A stretch of DNA of 64,000 nt from Choristoneura fumiferana (taxonomy: Eukaryota; Arthropoda; Insecta; Lepidoptera; Tortricidae). The position numbers and the translations under genes were made by a program. Position 1 is the first letter of the stretch. Every line of letters begins with the position of its first letter. Below the pieces are notes generated by a model. The model was not told the origin of the DNA. It was given only the letters and a program-made list of their open reading frames with translations, and made no database searches. The stretch is from the NCBI RefSeq assembly GCF_025370935.1, contig NC_133494.1, positions 4,302,843 through 4,366,842 on the forward strand, read 5' to 3'. Below are positions 1 to 11,590 of the stretch, piece after piece.

Positions 1-827
1 AGTGTGGGTTATCGTTGAATAGGTCTTTTAAAACCATTAGGGGGTTGTTATAACGATTTTTCGATTTAGTGATTTGTTTGCGAAATATTCAACTTTAAAA
101 TGCAAATTTTCATTAAAATCGAGCGTAAAGGCTTAAACCGGTGGGTGAAAAAATTGGAATAAAATCAGGATTGTAGTAATTACTTATATCAAACTTACAA
201 GAAAAACTATAACGGTTAAGTTTTCTTGAGAATTATTAGTAGTTTAAGAGTAAATAGAGGAAAATTTATTTAAGAATATAAACTTATAGAAAATACAATC
301 ATATACCTAAGAGCTAAATAGGTATAAAATATACCTAAACTTGGAACATTCCATATAAAATACGAAATCCTTAGAAAAATATTAAGTAAGTACTTAATAT
401 TTTCGTAATGGCTACGGAACTCTATTTCGGGCGTGACCGACATGCTCTTGACCGGTTTTTTTTTCAAAATGTAGTAGGTTTTAATTCAAGCAAATATGGC
501 TACCCTACTTGCAACAAATTCACTAGAATAACAATAAAGAAACCTAAATAGATTTAAAAATATATACCAAAGTTTACGTAAGCATAGGGGGGAGGGGATA
601 GGGTTTTGCTGACTTTCGCTGACAAGAGGGGGGGGGTTAAAAATGACTAAAATTCGCTTACGTATTACTTGAATGATCCCTAAAAGCTAGTCAAATATAA
701 CCTTACCATACCTTTTTAGGACTCCATAAGCATGAGCCTTATCGATGTTAAGTTACGAGCTATCAACCAATCCAAGAAACTCACGTAATTGTAATACTTC
801 ATGCCCTTAATTCGACTTTGTAATTTA
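1..827. other. Intergenic/intronic sequence, nothing recognised
   Basis: AT-rich sequence without a convincing open frame or a repeat I can name. Around 588-640 there are short runs of G. No gene is supported. Confidence 0.5.
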
Positions 828-1090
828 CAAGATTAACCTCCTGTTTCACTACTCATTGATAATTTTATGTGACAGATATCTGTGACGCCTTCTCTGCTTG
901 TTATGTTCGAATAAACAGAAAGGGCATCAGATCTGTCACATAAAATTTACAAGGTTAACCTCCTGTTTCACTACCCATTGATAATTTTATGTGACAGATA
1001 TCTGTGACGCCTTCTCTGTTTGTTTTGTTCGAATAAACAGAGAGAGCATCAGATCTGTCACATAAAATTTATCAATGAGTAGTGAAACAG
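828..1090. repeat. Two tandem copies of a palindromic MITE
   Basis: Two near-identical units (about 840-950 and 961-1090) run from CTGTTTCACTACYCATTGAT to a complementary end; the second unit finishes ATCAATGAGTAGTGAAACAG. Each is a foldback around GACAGATATCTGTGACG and its inverse. The same family, with GGGGCTGTTTCA ends, recurs near 24793 and 48948. No coding capacity, so a non-autonomous DNA element. Confidence 0.8.
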
Positions 1091-1330
1091 ATTCTAAACG
1101 GAATGCTACTGATTCACTCAGTCGTAGTGAATTGCAGTAAAACAATTGTGAATCGATTTACAGGGAAGTTGATAATCATGAGCTCGGATGGAAAATATCA
1201 ATTGACCTAGTTAGGATTTTTATGACATCAGATAAACTAAGTATGTAAGTTACATTCGTAAGTAAGTACGACAAAATTTAGACAGAAAGGTAACAAAATA
1301 TATATACCGGTAACAATAATTACGAAGTAA

Positions 1331-1575
1331 CCAGCCGTAGTGACCTAGTGATTTGACCAATGGCCTCTCAAGCAGAGGATCGTAGATTCAAACCTTGGCT
1401 CGGACCACTGAGTTTTTCAAAATTCATGTGCGAAAATTACATTTAACCACGAGTTTAACGGTGAAAGAAAACATCGTAAGGAAACCTGCACTGACCTGTG
1501 AAGTAATTTAATGGGGTGAGTGAATTTCCCAATCCGCACTAGGCCCGCGTGGGACATACATAATAATAATAATAA
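1331..1575 (+). repeat. tRNA-derived SINE
   Basis: The left part looks like a degenerate tRNA, with a B-box-like GATTCAAACC at 1385-1394 preceded by AGCAGAGGATCGTA. A body typical of lepidopteran retroposons follows, including the phrase CCAATCCGCACTAGGCCCGC. The element ends in an AAT-repeat tail at about 1560-1575. The order tRNA head, body, simple tail is the usual SINE layout. A related body without the tRNA head is seen at 27385-27500. Confidence 0.7.
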
Positions 1576-1759
1576 AGGTGTAAACATATCCTTAACTTTG
1601 ACGTTCAGGTGCAAATCAAAGTAAACTCTTTCAAGGGTTCCACATTTTAAAAGGAAAAAAAAGCTATTGACATTGTTGAAAATACTGTAGCAGTTATCGT
1701 TACTGTCGTTACTATTTCACACTACCTATCCCTTTCGAACCCAGCCGATACAATTGTGC

Positions 1760-2110
1760 GGGTTAATTACATTTGAATTTGAATTTGACATTGATAAGTA
1801 CATAAGGTCCATTGTCAGAACTCAGAACTCTTACATTTGAATTTTGAACTTGACATGGATTGTACTTAAAGTCCATTGTCGTAATTCTTTTCATACTCGG
1901 CTGAGTTCGATAGAGCTATTTTTTTTAATTTAAATAAATAAATAAATATCACGGGACACTTAAAGAAAGAAAGAAAGAAAATAATTACTTGCCAACAGTA
2001 CAAACAATACAAGACAACAATTGACCACCAACCACCTAGCCCCAGACTAAGCAAAGCTTGTACTATGGATACGAGGCCATAGCCTACCAACCAACCACCA
2101 ACAACCAATG
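1760..2110. repeat. Local tandem repeat and LINE-like tail fragment
   Basis: About 1769-1880 contains an imperfect duplication of a unit beginning TACATTTGAATTT and ending GTCCATTGTC. About 1925-2090 holds AAAT and GAAA microsatellites and then AAGCAAAGCTTGTACTATGG, a phrase I associate with abundant lepidopteran retroposon tails. Family assignment is from memory only. Confidence 0.4.
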
Positions 2111-2390
2111 GGTTTGAACCTATGGTTTGAACTTAATATACCAAAAGCGGCCAAGTCATCTGGAAATCCACAAAAGGCTATTTTAGCCAAAATTACAATT
2201 TTTCTTACATCATGAATATCACTAGTTTTTATAGGCATATCATTTAAATAGAGTCTTGGCACGTTTTTATAACCATGTTTTTGATGGGACTACACTACTG
2301 AATCTAACTACCTTAGCCGGATTTTTCTAAATCAACTACCTACACTAGGAGTAGGTAATCGTCTAAAAATTGTGCATCAACATCAGCTTG

Positions 2391-2520
2391 ACGCTGGGGG
2401 CTACTACGAAATTCGAAAATCGAAGTTCGTGTCACCCCGTCCCTCTCACTCTCGTATTAAATAATAATAGCGTCAACGGGACGGCGAGATACGAATTTCG
2501 AATTTTGCAGTTTGTACGAG
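2391..2520. repeat. MITE of the GGGCTACTACGAAATTCG family
   Basis: Starts GGGGGCTACTACGAAATTCG and runs through TCCCTCTCACTCTCGTATTAAATAATA to a roughly complementary end (ACGAATTTCGAATTTTGCAG). Related copies are at 10853-10976, 14550-14662 and 61150-61283. It is palindromic, about 120 bp, and non-coding. Confidence 0.7.
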
Positions 2521-2737
2521 TAGAATAGGGCCAGACCAACGCAATGGCTTAAATTAGGTGCGCTTACTCAACAATACTCAACCAAATTACAGGTATTTCT
2601 GGTTCATCGCGGGTGCATTTTAGTTTATTTTTTACCTATGAAACTTGTTGTTGTGCCACGAACCATAGTTTTATATGAAGCCTAAGATACTTAATCTACG
2701 AATGTCTTTAGCCTGCCAACTTAGGCGAAAAAGCGTG

Positions 2738-2962
2738 TCTTAACCCCCGACGCAAAAAAGGGGTGTTATAATTTTGACCGCTATGTGTGTCTGTGTGTCT
2801 GTGTGTGTGTCTGTCTGTCTATCTGTGGCACCGTAGCTTTTAAATGGGTTTTGGATGCGGTTTTTTTATTTGATAGCAGGTTTTCTAGTGATGGTTCTTA
2901 GACATGAGATATTGAACTTTGAAGTGACAAAGTCGGGGGTTTTCCAACCTTTGTTTTTTTAT
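2738..2962 (+). repeat. Interspersed repeat (CCCCCGACGCAAAAAAGG family)
   Basis: Contains CCCCGACGCAAAAAAGGGG, a TGTGTCTG-rich microsatellite-like middle and the end GAAGTGACAAAGTCGGGG. The same unit lies inverted at 11354-11590 and 43252-43488 inside the duplicated segment, and a diverged copy is near 40755-40985. Very abundant in lepidopteran genomes; class not assigned here. Confidence 0.65.
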
Positions 2963-3178
2963 TAGCATGTAATGTCCCACAGCTGGGCAAAGGCCTCTCC
3001 CCTGGATTTCCAACTCGTCCTGTCGGCACTTATGTCTGACCAGTCGCTGGAAAACGTGGCTAGGTCATCCCGCCATCTCCGCCTGGCCTGCCGAGGCGCC
3101 GATAGACATCGTGGGGCATCCACTGTGCCCACCTTTTTGAGTGCATGCGACAAACGTGGCCAGCCCAGTCCCATTTGA
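2962..3178 (-). pseudogene. LINE reverse transcriptase, C-terminal fragment
   Basis: The minus strand encodes about 70 residues containing RRRWRDDL, then DWSDISADR, then WKSRGEAFAQLWD. This order (RWxDD, a DW block, DRxxWKxxGEAFxQxW) is the usual extreme C-terminus of the endonuclease/reverse transcriptase of lepidopteran non-LTR retrotransposons, probably RTE-like. Only the tail of the ORF is present and no RT core is next to it, so this is a dead 5'-truncated copy. Similarity is recalled, not searched. Confidence 0.65.
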
Positions 3179-3293
3179 ACTCTCTATAATGGTGTCCCCC
3201 ACGCTATACAGGGTATTAACTTGTAACACTTTAGTTGCATAATCTAAGGCTCGAGAACGAAATGCTTCGTTCGTCTGAGTCGGCTATTCATTC

Positions 3294-3462
3294 ATCTAAT
3301 ATATAAAATTCTCGGGTCAAAAATGTTTGTGGCCAAACTCCTCCGAAACGGCTTGACCGGTTTTTATGATTTTTTTGTGTATATTCGGTAGGTCTGAAAA
3401 TAGGACGTAAACTATTTTTCATACTTCTACGCAGACGGAGTCGCGGGCAACAGCTAGTAAAT
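3294..3462 (+). mobile_element. Lep1-type Helitron-like fragment
   Basis: Begins TCTAATATATAAAATTCTCG, continues with CCAAACTCCTCCGAAACGGC, and ends GAGTCGCGGGCAACAGCTAG. These are the start, middle and CTAG end that I recognise for short non-autonomous lepidopteran Helitron-like elements. No Rep/helicase coding sequence is present. Confidence 0.65.
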
Positions 3463-3742
3463 TATATTAAAATCTATGGTACACCTAATAATAATATGGT
3501 CTTCACCCTTCTTATTAAAAATGAGTCTTTCCTGAACACCATAAGTAAACATAGTAAGCAGTACAGTAAACACAGGTACATAGAACTTTCCCAAAATAAG
3601 CAATAGGTGGCCTTATCGTTTCAGAACGATCTCTTCGAGGCAACCATTACAAAAGAAGTAAGCAATAGGTTTTATGAACTGTACCACAGAACTGTACCTA
3701 TGAAAAGAAAGATAAAATATATCATATTTAAAAAAATATATA

Positions 3743-4441
3743 ACTAAAAATTTAAACGACTACAAAAAACCATGAAAATAATTTTCTACCAGTCTGAAGT
3801 CGGTCGGTGCCTCAGCACGAGCCAGCAGGAGTGGACCTACAGTCATCTACCTCACCTACGGGCCTCAATCACTCCTGCTGGCTCGTGCTGAGGCACCGAC
3901 CGCCTTCAGAATGGTAGAAAATTATTTTCATGGTCTTTTGTAGTCGGTTAAATTTTTTGTTATAAAATTATTTTTTCACGCTTTTTAGTGTAAATAATCT
4001 AAGATACAATAGTTAAATATCAATTGCTCGTCACCTTTTCCGAAAGATTGCTTTTTCCGATGCAGACGTTCATTATTGAAGAGTCCTGGTGCTCACTACC
4101 TGTTTTACCATATGCATTACGAGGAGCATAAATTGCTTAGCAACTGTGTCAAAGTAATTAATATTTAACCCGTGAAATACTTGTTATTGAGTAGTAACTC
4201 CGATGGGCAACTGTGGTCTTCGTCATCAGTTCCACTTCACCAAATGATGATTTTCAAGAGCAAATGCACGAGTTACCTACTACTAAATATATCCAATTTT
4301 GGTGCTTATGGGATCTAATTGAAGACATTCCTAGACGAACGCAAAAAAAATCCAAATCGCTTCATAAATGACGGAGTTCTGAGGTAACAAACATAAAAAA
4401 AATACAACCGAATTGATAACCTTTTTTGAAGTCGGTTAAAA
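3743..4441. repeat. About 0.7-kb interspersed element with internal hairpin
   Basis: Opens with AACGACTACAAAAAACCATG and ends TTGAAGTCGGTTAAAAA. Its first part (about 3757-3950) is a near-perfect foldback whose arms contain GTCGGTGCCTCAGCACGAGC and the reverse complement. Further copies of the hairpin lie at 15355-15595 and 62045-62285. The 3' half continues in the 15.6-kb copy to about 15965. Non-coding. Confidence 0.65.
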
Positions 4442-4549
4442 ATGCTTTGTCGTTGTTCTTGTAAAATGCAAAATCTGCGCCTTTAAGGTTTTAGTTCTTA
4501 ATTTTAATTACAAATTATAGTAGATTGTTCAACAAGGGACTAAAACCAG

Positions 4550-4606
4550 CCATAATGACATGAGATGTTTGGCTATAATTCGAGTGTCATTATGGTTGTT
4601 TAGTCT
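4550..4606. repeat. Small inverted repeat
   Basis: GACTAAAACCAGCCATAATG and the imperfect complement CATTATGGTTGTTTAGTC flank a 17-bp loop. It could be a tiny MITE remnant; no other function is visible. Confidence 0.4.
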
Positions 4607-6294
4607 CGCGTTAACCACTCTACTTTTTACTTTGAATGCGAGGAAAAAACAAAGTTCTGTTCAACATTACAACATTACTTTTTAAAAACGTACGCTCAAT
4701 ACGATTAATGGATATCTGTTCATAGTTCAAATACTAAAAAATTGAGTTACGCGGTTTTTTCTTTTCTTTTCTTTTTCTAGTAAAGTGACGCTTTAAATGC
4801 TTGCGTAATTAAGCCACCAGTTTCAAAATTGAAAACTATTTTAAAACTAATTGGACAGTGTATAATAAAATGAATTCATCCTATATATAATTGAATAGGT
4901 TCATATAAGTAATCATTATCTTTTTAAATATTTTTGCACAGTTGTCATTTTGAGGTTATTTCCACGCCCTAAAAATTGGCTATACACAATCACTGAATAT
5001 GGCGATAATCCTCCATTCATAAAAATTGGCTGTTTAGGGGTTTCTAACGTACATTTAAAAAATACTTTAATCCCTAGAGATTAGGAGCTTTAGTCCCGAT
5101 ATGCAGAGACTAAAGTAACATTTTAATCTGTCATCTCCCAGGATAACAGGATCAAAGGAATTTGGGCACAAATTTGTGCCTCTGGGAGAGGACAGAGAGC
5201 ATAAGAAGTGAAAATATTATTTTTATTTCACGCTTGTCACTTAGTGGTTATGGTAGCACGGTGGTGGTGGGTGTTTTTTTATGATTTAAATATTTTCGCC
5301 AATAAACTGCGCAGTGGCAGCGTGGCACCATCCGCTACGCCTTTATTAAGCTGCATAACAAAATATTTAAATACTTACCGTAGAAAAAATATTTTTATTT
5401 ATTTATTCGGTACACCAGCCAGCAGTATACATAATATTGTTAAGTTAATAATAAAGGTACATTATACCTACATTATATCAATTTGTTACTGTAAGGTACT
5501 GTTGACGACAATTTAACAATTAAAACTATTTTTATCCTGAAGTCTAGCTAAAAAGATATGTACGAAGAATTCCAATACCTTATTCCTTTGAGAGAGAGAG
5601 AGAAACATTTATTTACACATATTCGAACTAACTTAACTTAACTTTGGATAATTAACCTCTTCTGACAAACTACGTAGGTACCTATCCAACTTTTTTTCTG
5701 TCCTTGGGTGCGTATGTTATGTAACCTTGCATGACTTTTAATTATGCTATGTAAATCTAAAACAAAATCAGGTCAGACAGAAATAAATATGAAAATCGTA
5801 CATAAGTACCTAACAGTACAGACATAGATCACAATCAGTATTTATTATCTCGGTTTAGAGTAGCATTAGTCTCTCTTTAAAAAGCTTATCTGTATCTATT
5901 TATAAATAGTCTTGTTACCTACATTTAATACCACGGGCTTATTCTCCTAATCTAAAGGAATGTACTTCAGACACAGTTTGCAATTTGATGTTTTATAGCT
6001 AAACGTAAAAAGATTTAAATTTATCTTTTGTATCCCAAATATTACTTAATGAGTATTACATAAATAAACTTATTTTATCATGATTAAATGAACAGTGTAT
6101 AAAATAATGACAAATATCGAAGCTTTTAAGTTTTTGACTAATCTCATCTGGGCCTTTAAAATTTAGACAGGTTTTTTTGGATTTTGTAAGTAATTTCAAT
6201 CCACACAATTAAATCTGATTTCTAAAACTAAAGAGCAAAACCAACCCAACAGCAAACCAAACCCTTTTTAGATACAAGATTTGTTAGAAAAATA
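4607..6294. other. AT-rich non-coding stretch
   Basis: No convincing exon or nameable repeat. About 5130-5197 is a short dyad with CTCCCAG and CTGGGAG arms. Open frames here (for example 5208-5516) have low-complexity, AT-driven compositions and I do not call them. Confidence 0.45.
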
Positions 6295-6650
6295 ATTTTT
6301 AATACAAGATTTTTTTGCTACGCTCGTGATTCAATTATAGAATCCTTCGCATACTCGGGATTCAAACTCAACACTCGCAGAAAAAATCGACTTTGCTCTC
6401 TTGTTGCACACATAACTAATTCCGTACCAGATTTCAAGTCCAGCGGAGACGATCCTGGCTGCACCACTAGGAATGTCACTACCAAATTATTGTATTGTCA
6501 CCAAAATTTACATAAATATGCGGCATACGTGTATGCCCAATGCCAAGTTATTCCGACCACTGGAAGTAGGTCAAATTTAGCTTCCAAGTTTTAACCTAAA
6601 AAAATAAACAAACAGGGCAAGTTAAATCAAAGCTTGTGAAAATAATAGAG
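6295..6650 (+). repeat. Degenerate copy of a Helitron-like repeat
   Basis: Shares the order TTTTTAATACA...TTTTTTGC, GTATTGTCACCAAA, GACCACTGGAAGT, GTCAAATTTAGCTTCCAAG and AAACAGGGCAAG with 62995-63310, where the copy is clearer. No coding sequence. Confidence 0.55.
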
Positions 6651-6773
6651 ATAACACTACACGGTGCCCTTTCCATCAAAGCCGCATTTCACTAATTTCT
6701 GTTAAAATTGAGAAAGTCTCATACAATATATTGAAATGACAGTCTTCTTTCGGTCAATGGAATCCAAACAAAC

Positions 6774-6857
6774 CTTGACAATGTCCTCGTATGATGTCAT
6801 GGGTGAGAAGCGTGCCGCCGATGCGGCGCCAAAAGTGGCCTGATTGCGGGACCTATA
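6774..6857 (-). other. Candidate coding exon, unidentified
   Basis: The minus strand reads a short, compositionally protein-like stretch (RNQATFGAASAARFSPMTS, then YEDIVK) in a locally GC-richer island. It is bounded on that strand by CTCCTATAG (possible acceptor) and AAG|GTTTGT (possible donor). I do not recognise the protein. It is too short to be sure and could be chance. Confidence 0.25.
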
Positions 6858-6899
6858 GGAGATTGTCTTGATTTGTTTTACAGCAGGCAAGCTTTCAGT

Positions 6900-8491
6900 G
6901 CAACATCTAATTTAGTAAATAGAGGAACATTCAAGATTGATCAAGGTTAAATAATGCTACTGTGACCGAACTTAATTAACGTGGGTGACGTTTATTTTAT
7001 TTGTATCGTTAACTAAATAATTATTATTGGCTATATTTCGTGCTTTAATCTCAAAATGTAAGCTAAAAACAAAGTGTCACGGCGAACTGTAAAAAATAAA
7101 GTTTTGCAAGATAAGTAGCCGCGTTATTTTAGTTTTTTTTTAGTTCATTATAAAAATTGTCGTAAGTAGATACTATACTTGTAATGTTATCGTTTTTGTC
7201 GCTGATTTTGCCTTTTTGCCTCTACCTTAAAATGAACAGTACAAAAGTGGTTAATTTTATACTAAATACTAAATGCGAAAGTAACTTTATCTATGTGTTT
7301 TAATAACTCTTCACACTTAAATCGCTGAAATTAATCAATTAAGATGAAATTTGGTCTGCAGATAGTTTGAAACCCTGGCCATAAGATATTTTTTGTCACG
7401 AAAACTTGCACAGTGACCACGGGATCGAGATAATTGAATTCTTCCCAGACAGATTTAATAACTAAGTCATTTTCTTCCAAAGCACTATTCAAAGAAATCT
7501 TTCGTTTTATAATTAGGCCTCTTTTTAGGTTTATCGGCTCTACCTGGTGTTTTTTGCCGCGATTTCTTGTTTACTAACAATAGTTAGTCTTTTCTGGCAC
7601 CGTAACATCTCATGCATAAGCTTTATATATTTTCTACCAAGACTTTCATGTATGTGGCCGAAATTATTTTCTGCTCGCTAAACTAACCCACAACCTACAA
7701 TAGAAACAAACTTCACGTTATGCGTGTAACTCCGTTATGCTTAATACTTACTAATAATAGTTGTAAGCCACTTAAAGTATTGTCAATATCCTTTGTCCTG
7801 TCATGTTATTAAATAAAATATAGGCAAGCTCCTTGTCCACGTTTATGCTGTTCATGTTTATATACAGCAGGTAAGACAAGTATTCCACTTTCATAAATGT
7901 GACGTTATTACCGGTAGGTATATATCAAGCTCACATAACGTAATCTTTATCACGGGTTAGTATAAACACGTGCTTAAGAAACTGCGTTTCTAAATTTTTT
8001 TATCGGTACTTAAACACTTGAACATAAGTTTGTTTTGTATATTCACAAACCGTATATTTCGGATTTTGTCGAAGTAAACCACCAATGCTTTATCTTGACA
8101 GTGTAGGATTTCTCATTTAAGTTTACAATGACACGGTTCTCTAGCGGAACATTTTCATGGACCGAGTGTGCCCAAGTTAAGTACTACGTAAAGTATTAAA
8201 CGCGTTGTGGCCTTGACCGTGCCCGTTCGTGACTTACGAAAACAATGAGCTGTTTTGCCGTGGAATTCAATTGTTTTGTCGATTCATAGCTAACATTGTG
8301 AATCTTTATTGGATAGAGTGATTCTTTAGTTATAGTTTGTATTGTCTCCTCGCTTAGCAAAAATTAAGGAATATTCTCTATTCTTACTGAGAAAAGAGTA
8401 TGTGACTGACTGAGAACTCACTGCTTGAAAAAGTAAGTATCTAGAAAGATACTTACATACTTGAAAATTTAAAACATATTTTTTGAGTATC
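6900..8491. other. Non-coding stretch, nothing recognised
   Basis: AT-rich, with no open frame of interest and no repeat family that I can match inside the window. Confidence 0.45.
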
Positions 8492-8773
8492 CAGGGGCGT
8501 AAGCTACCGCCGTATCTGCCGTATCAATTATACGGGACACGGGGCGACGTGCGTAAGCAAAAATCAGTGTGCCGAAAAAAGGGTAAAGAGATTTTATATT
8601 TAATTTGAATAGTTTGTAAAAAATTTGGAAAAAGTGACAGATAGATAGATTTCTTGTAATTTTATGCAAACATTTTTTTTTCTTTTGGGAGAAATCTTTA
8701 CCCTTCATAAGGGTCCCCAAACAAATTTTTATACGGAGCCCCCCCCCCCCCGCCAGGGCACGCTACGCCACTG
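8492..8773. mobile_element. hAT-like MITE
   Basis: Ends are CAGGGGCGTAAGCTAC and the complementary-type GCACGCTACGCCACTG, matching the TIR style (CAGNGGCGTAA) of the element at 13258-13481. The 8 bases on either side (TGAGTATC and TGAAGATC) agree at six positions, which is suggestive of an old 8-bp target duplication as in hAT elements. No transposase. Confidence 0.6.
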
Positions 8774-9276
8774 TGAAGATCATAAAGTTGCGCTAGAAAG
8801 AGACCGTGGAATAACAGTCGTTCAATCACCAATAGAGTAGGCACAAGTAAAAGATATCAAACTCACTGCGATAGAGGAATATGAAAGATGGAAAATTGGA
8901 AAGCATGAGATATCCCATGTCGTCGTTATTTGGGCAATTTAAATTACAAATCTATTCTAATATAATAATAATAAGAAGACAAAGAAAACTTACCTAAAAA
9001 ACCTTAACTAAATATATGTAGCTATATGTTACTATAAAAATAAAAAATATAAAATATTATTATTATTCTAATACTTATATATATTTTTTTTAATTTATGT
9101 ATTTTCAATTTATTAATTAACAAAGCATATCCGCAACAGGCTTCGTCAAAAAAAAAAACAAATTGTACTGTAGTTAACTGAGATAGACATTGGTGACTTG
9201 CTGGGTCGAAGCCTCCTCATTGTCTATGTTTGTTTAATTTTAGTCTCGATTTACTTCTGTCCAACTGATAGAGTAA
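8774..9276. other. AT-rich low-complexity stretch
   Basis: Runs of AATA and TTAT dominate (8955-9110). No gene or named repeat. Confidence 0.45.
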
Positions 9277-9277
9277 T

Positions 9278-9687
9278 GAGGGCTATCGCGTATGAATTCG
9301 CCGCTAGAGGCGCTAGTGTAGCGTGAGGTCTCCGAATTGTCAAATCTCATAGTTTTTGGGTGAGCTACGCGGGTTTCCTTATAATTGGAATAATTTTGTG
9401 AATACTTTGCATTACCTGAAATTAATTATGGCAATTAATTAGTCTGTGTTTTGAGACAGTTTTGTCTTTCGGAAACTTTTGTCCTCCCTTTTTTTCCGAA
9501 CAAAACGGGACTACGTAACACTGTGCTTGCTCGATATTTTTATGGTACGGTTTTAAGGTGTATAAAATATGATTTTAATCTACACTTAGTTTTCTCGCCC
9601 GTAATAACAGACTTTGAAAGCCACACTTAAAAACCTCACGCAACAGTGGCGCCATCTAGAAAGACAAAAAACGATAGCCCTCATTGA
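9278..9687 (+). mobile_element. MITE with ATGAGGGCTATCG terminal inverted repeats
   Basis: Starts ATGAGGGCTATCGCG and ends CGATAGCCCTCAT. Internal landmarks are CGCTAGAGGCGCTAG, TTTGAGACAGTTTTGTCTTT and GGCGCCATCTAG. A second full copy is at 25136-25534, and an inverted truncated copy at 10977-11220 continues as the first bases after the N gap at 40117. About 400 bp and non-coding. Confidence 0.75.
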
Positions 9688-10852
9688 TTGCTCTGTTAGG
9701 TCGATCGTGTGAACATTAATTCAGTTATTCATGTTAAAATTTAACTCTTAAATCATTCCGGAAACGTGCAGTTTCAATTCATCATCAACAGATCTTATAA
9801 GTAGAATCATTAAAATTAATTATATGCATTCAAAATGAAGAGTAGGTAGAATTTACTTATATTTAAACATAATGTACTAGGTGATCTTTTTGTTTTGTTG
9901 CTTTTGTACCGTTTTGCGAGTGTCTATGGGCGACAGTGATTGCTTCCCTTTAGGTGAGATGCATGCTCCTTTGTCCCCTCTTATATGTAAAAAGCCCTCA
10001 GAAACGAAGAAAAAATATTCCTGCTGTCCTAAATTCTGTTTAAATTGCTCCCGACGTCCCGAAGTCAGACAGTTTGTAGTCCTGTGCTGGTGATATCAAC
10101 ACCATAAACTGAACTACTGCAGTGCGTAGCTTGGTGGAAAGGGGAGCTAGGGAGGCACATTTCAAAGAGGGATCGAGGTACTAGAAGGGCGCCGGTTGAA
10201 GCTAGCTATCTAAATTATTTCAAGACATCGGAAACGATGTTTGTAGCTGTCCTAAAAATAAAAACTTCACACGACATCACTGCTTGAAATATAGCAGTAG
10301 GTACTTGTAAAAGCAGAAAATCGATCAATCGGCAACGATTCGTCATTCATCAAACAACAACATACTAAGGCCTCATAAAAAACGCAAAAGTGCTATTAAA
10401 AATACGGCCTTGGTAGTGTTTACCGTTGAAACTGCGTTAGACCTGCACTTACATAAGCCTGACTAATAACTTATGCATTGGCCACACCTCCCTGTTTACA
10501 AACAATTCTACGAGTAAATGAGACGTAATACAATATTTTGCATCTAGTTTCCTGCTTCGCGCTTAAGGAAAGGGCACGTGCGAGTTGAAAAACATCCTCG
10601 GTTCTGTTAAATGCTAATTTTGGAGTAATTTGCAACGTGGGAAGTTTACCCGTAAGAAACTTTATATGTAAGGTCTTTGTAGAAATTTACATTCTTGCTA
10701 CGTGCAAATACGGTACGGATTATTGCGGGTAACCGCGCGGTTTTAGCATGCTATCCACTTAAACCGCGCGGTTAACCTCATAGAGCGTACGTAGCCTAAG
10801 TTGGAGTACTTGTACTATTATCTATTCTGTGGTTAGACTGTAATAGACCTTC
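9688..10852. other. Non-coding stretch with a GC-rich hairpin
   Basis: No gene seen. At 10729-10774 TAACCGCGCGGTTTTAGC and the complementary TTAAACCGCGCGGTTA form a near-perfect hairpin. The open frame at 9881-10093 lacks any recognisable feature and I do not call it. Confidence 0.45.
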
Positions 10853-10976
10853 AGGGCTACTACGAAACTCGAAGTTCGTGTCGTGCGGTCCCTCTCGCTC
10901 TCGTATTAAATAATATAAGTGTCAGAGGGAGCGCACAACATGAACTTCGAGTTTCGAGTTTCGTAGTAGCCCCCGT
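10853..10976. repeat. MITE of the GGGCTACTACGAAA family
   Basis: Foldback from GGGCTACTACGAAACTCGAA to TTCGAGTTTCGTAGTAGCCC with TCCCTCTCGCTCTCGTATTA in the middle. Same family as 2391-2520. Confidence 0.75.
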
Positions 10977-11220
10977 TTTCATCGGAAAAAAGGAAGCACA
11001 AAGGTTTCCGAAAGACAAAACTGTCTCAAAACACAGACATTCATTGCCCCGGAACGCATATTTGCCATAATTAATTTCAGATATTGCAAAATATTCACAA
11101 AATTATTCTAATTATAAATAAACCCGCGTAGCTCACCCAAAAACTATGAGATTTGACATTTCGGAGACCTCACAATACACTAGCGCCTCTAGTGGCGAAT
11201 TCATACGCGATAGCCCTCAT
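10977..11220 (-). mobile_element. Truncated MITE (ATGAGGGCTATCG family), inverted
   Basis: On the minus strand it starts with ATGAGGGCTATCGCG at about 11220 and loses the 3' third near 10977. The internal GAGACAGTTTTGTCTTTC motif is retained. Its outer end is the left visible edge of the duplicated segment. Confidence 0.7.
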
Positions 11221-11353
11221 TAGAAGTCTGACGAATGACTTAATAATTAAACGAAAAATACTTAAAAATGTTCTACCGATGCTGAATCACATCTGTATCT
11301 ATTACAAATTTTACACTTTTTAGAAATAACCTAACCTATGTAACCTAACCAAT

Positions 11354-11590
11354 AAAAAGTTGAAATAGCCCCGACTTTGTCACTTCAAAGTTCAATATCT
11401 CAAAAACGGCTAAACCGATTTTAATGAAACATGTCTAAGAAAGAATCATAGCTAGATAGAAAACCTGGTTTCAAATAAAAAACCGCATACAAATCAGTCC
11501 ACCTGTTTAAAAGCCGGTGTCACAGACAAACACACAGACACATATACCGGTCAAACTTATAACACCCCTCTTTTTGCGTCGGGGGTTAAA
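11354..11590 (-). repeat. Interspersed repeat (CCCCCGACGCAAAAAAGG family), inverted
   Basis: Reverse complement of the unit at 2738-2962: it starts CCCCGACTTTGTCACTTC and ends TTTTTGCGTCGGGGG. Duplicated in copy B at 43252-43488. Confidence 0.65.
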
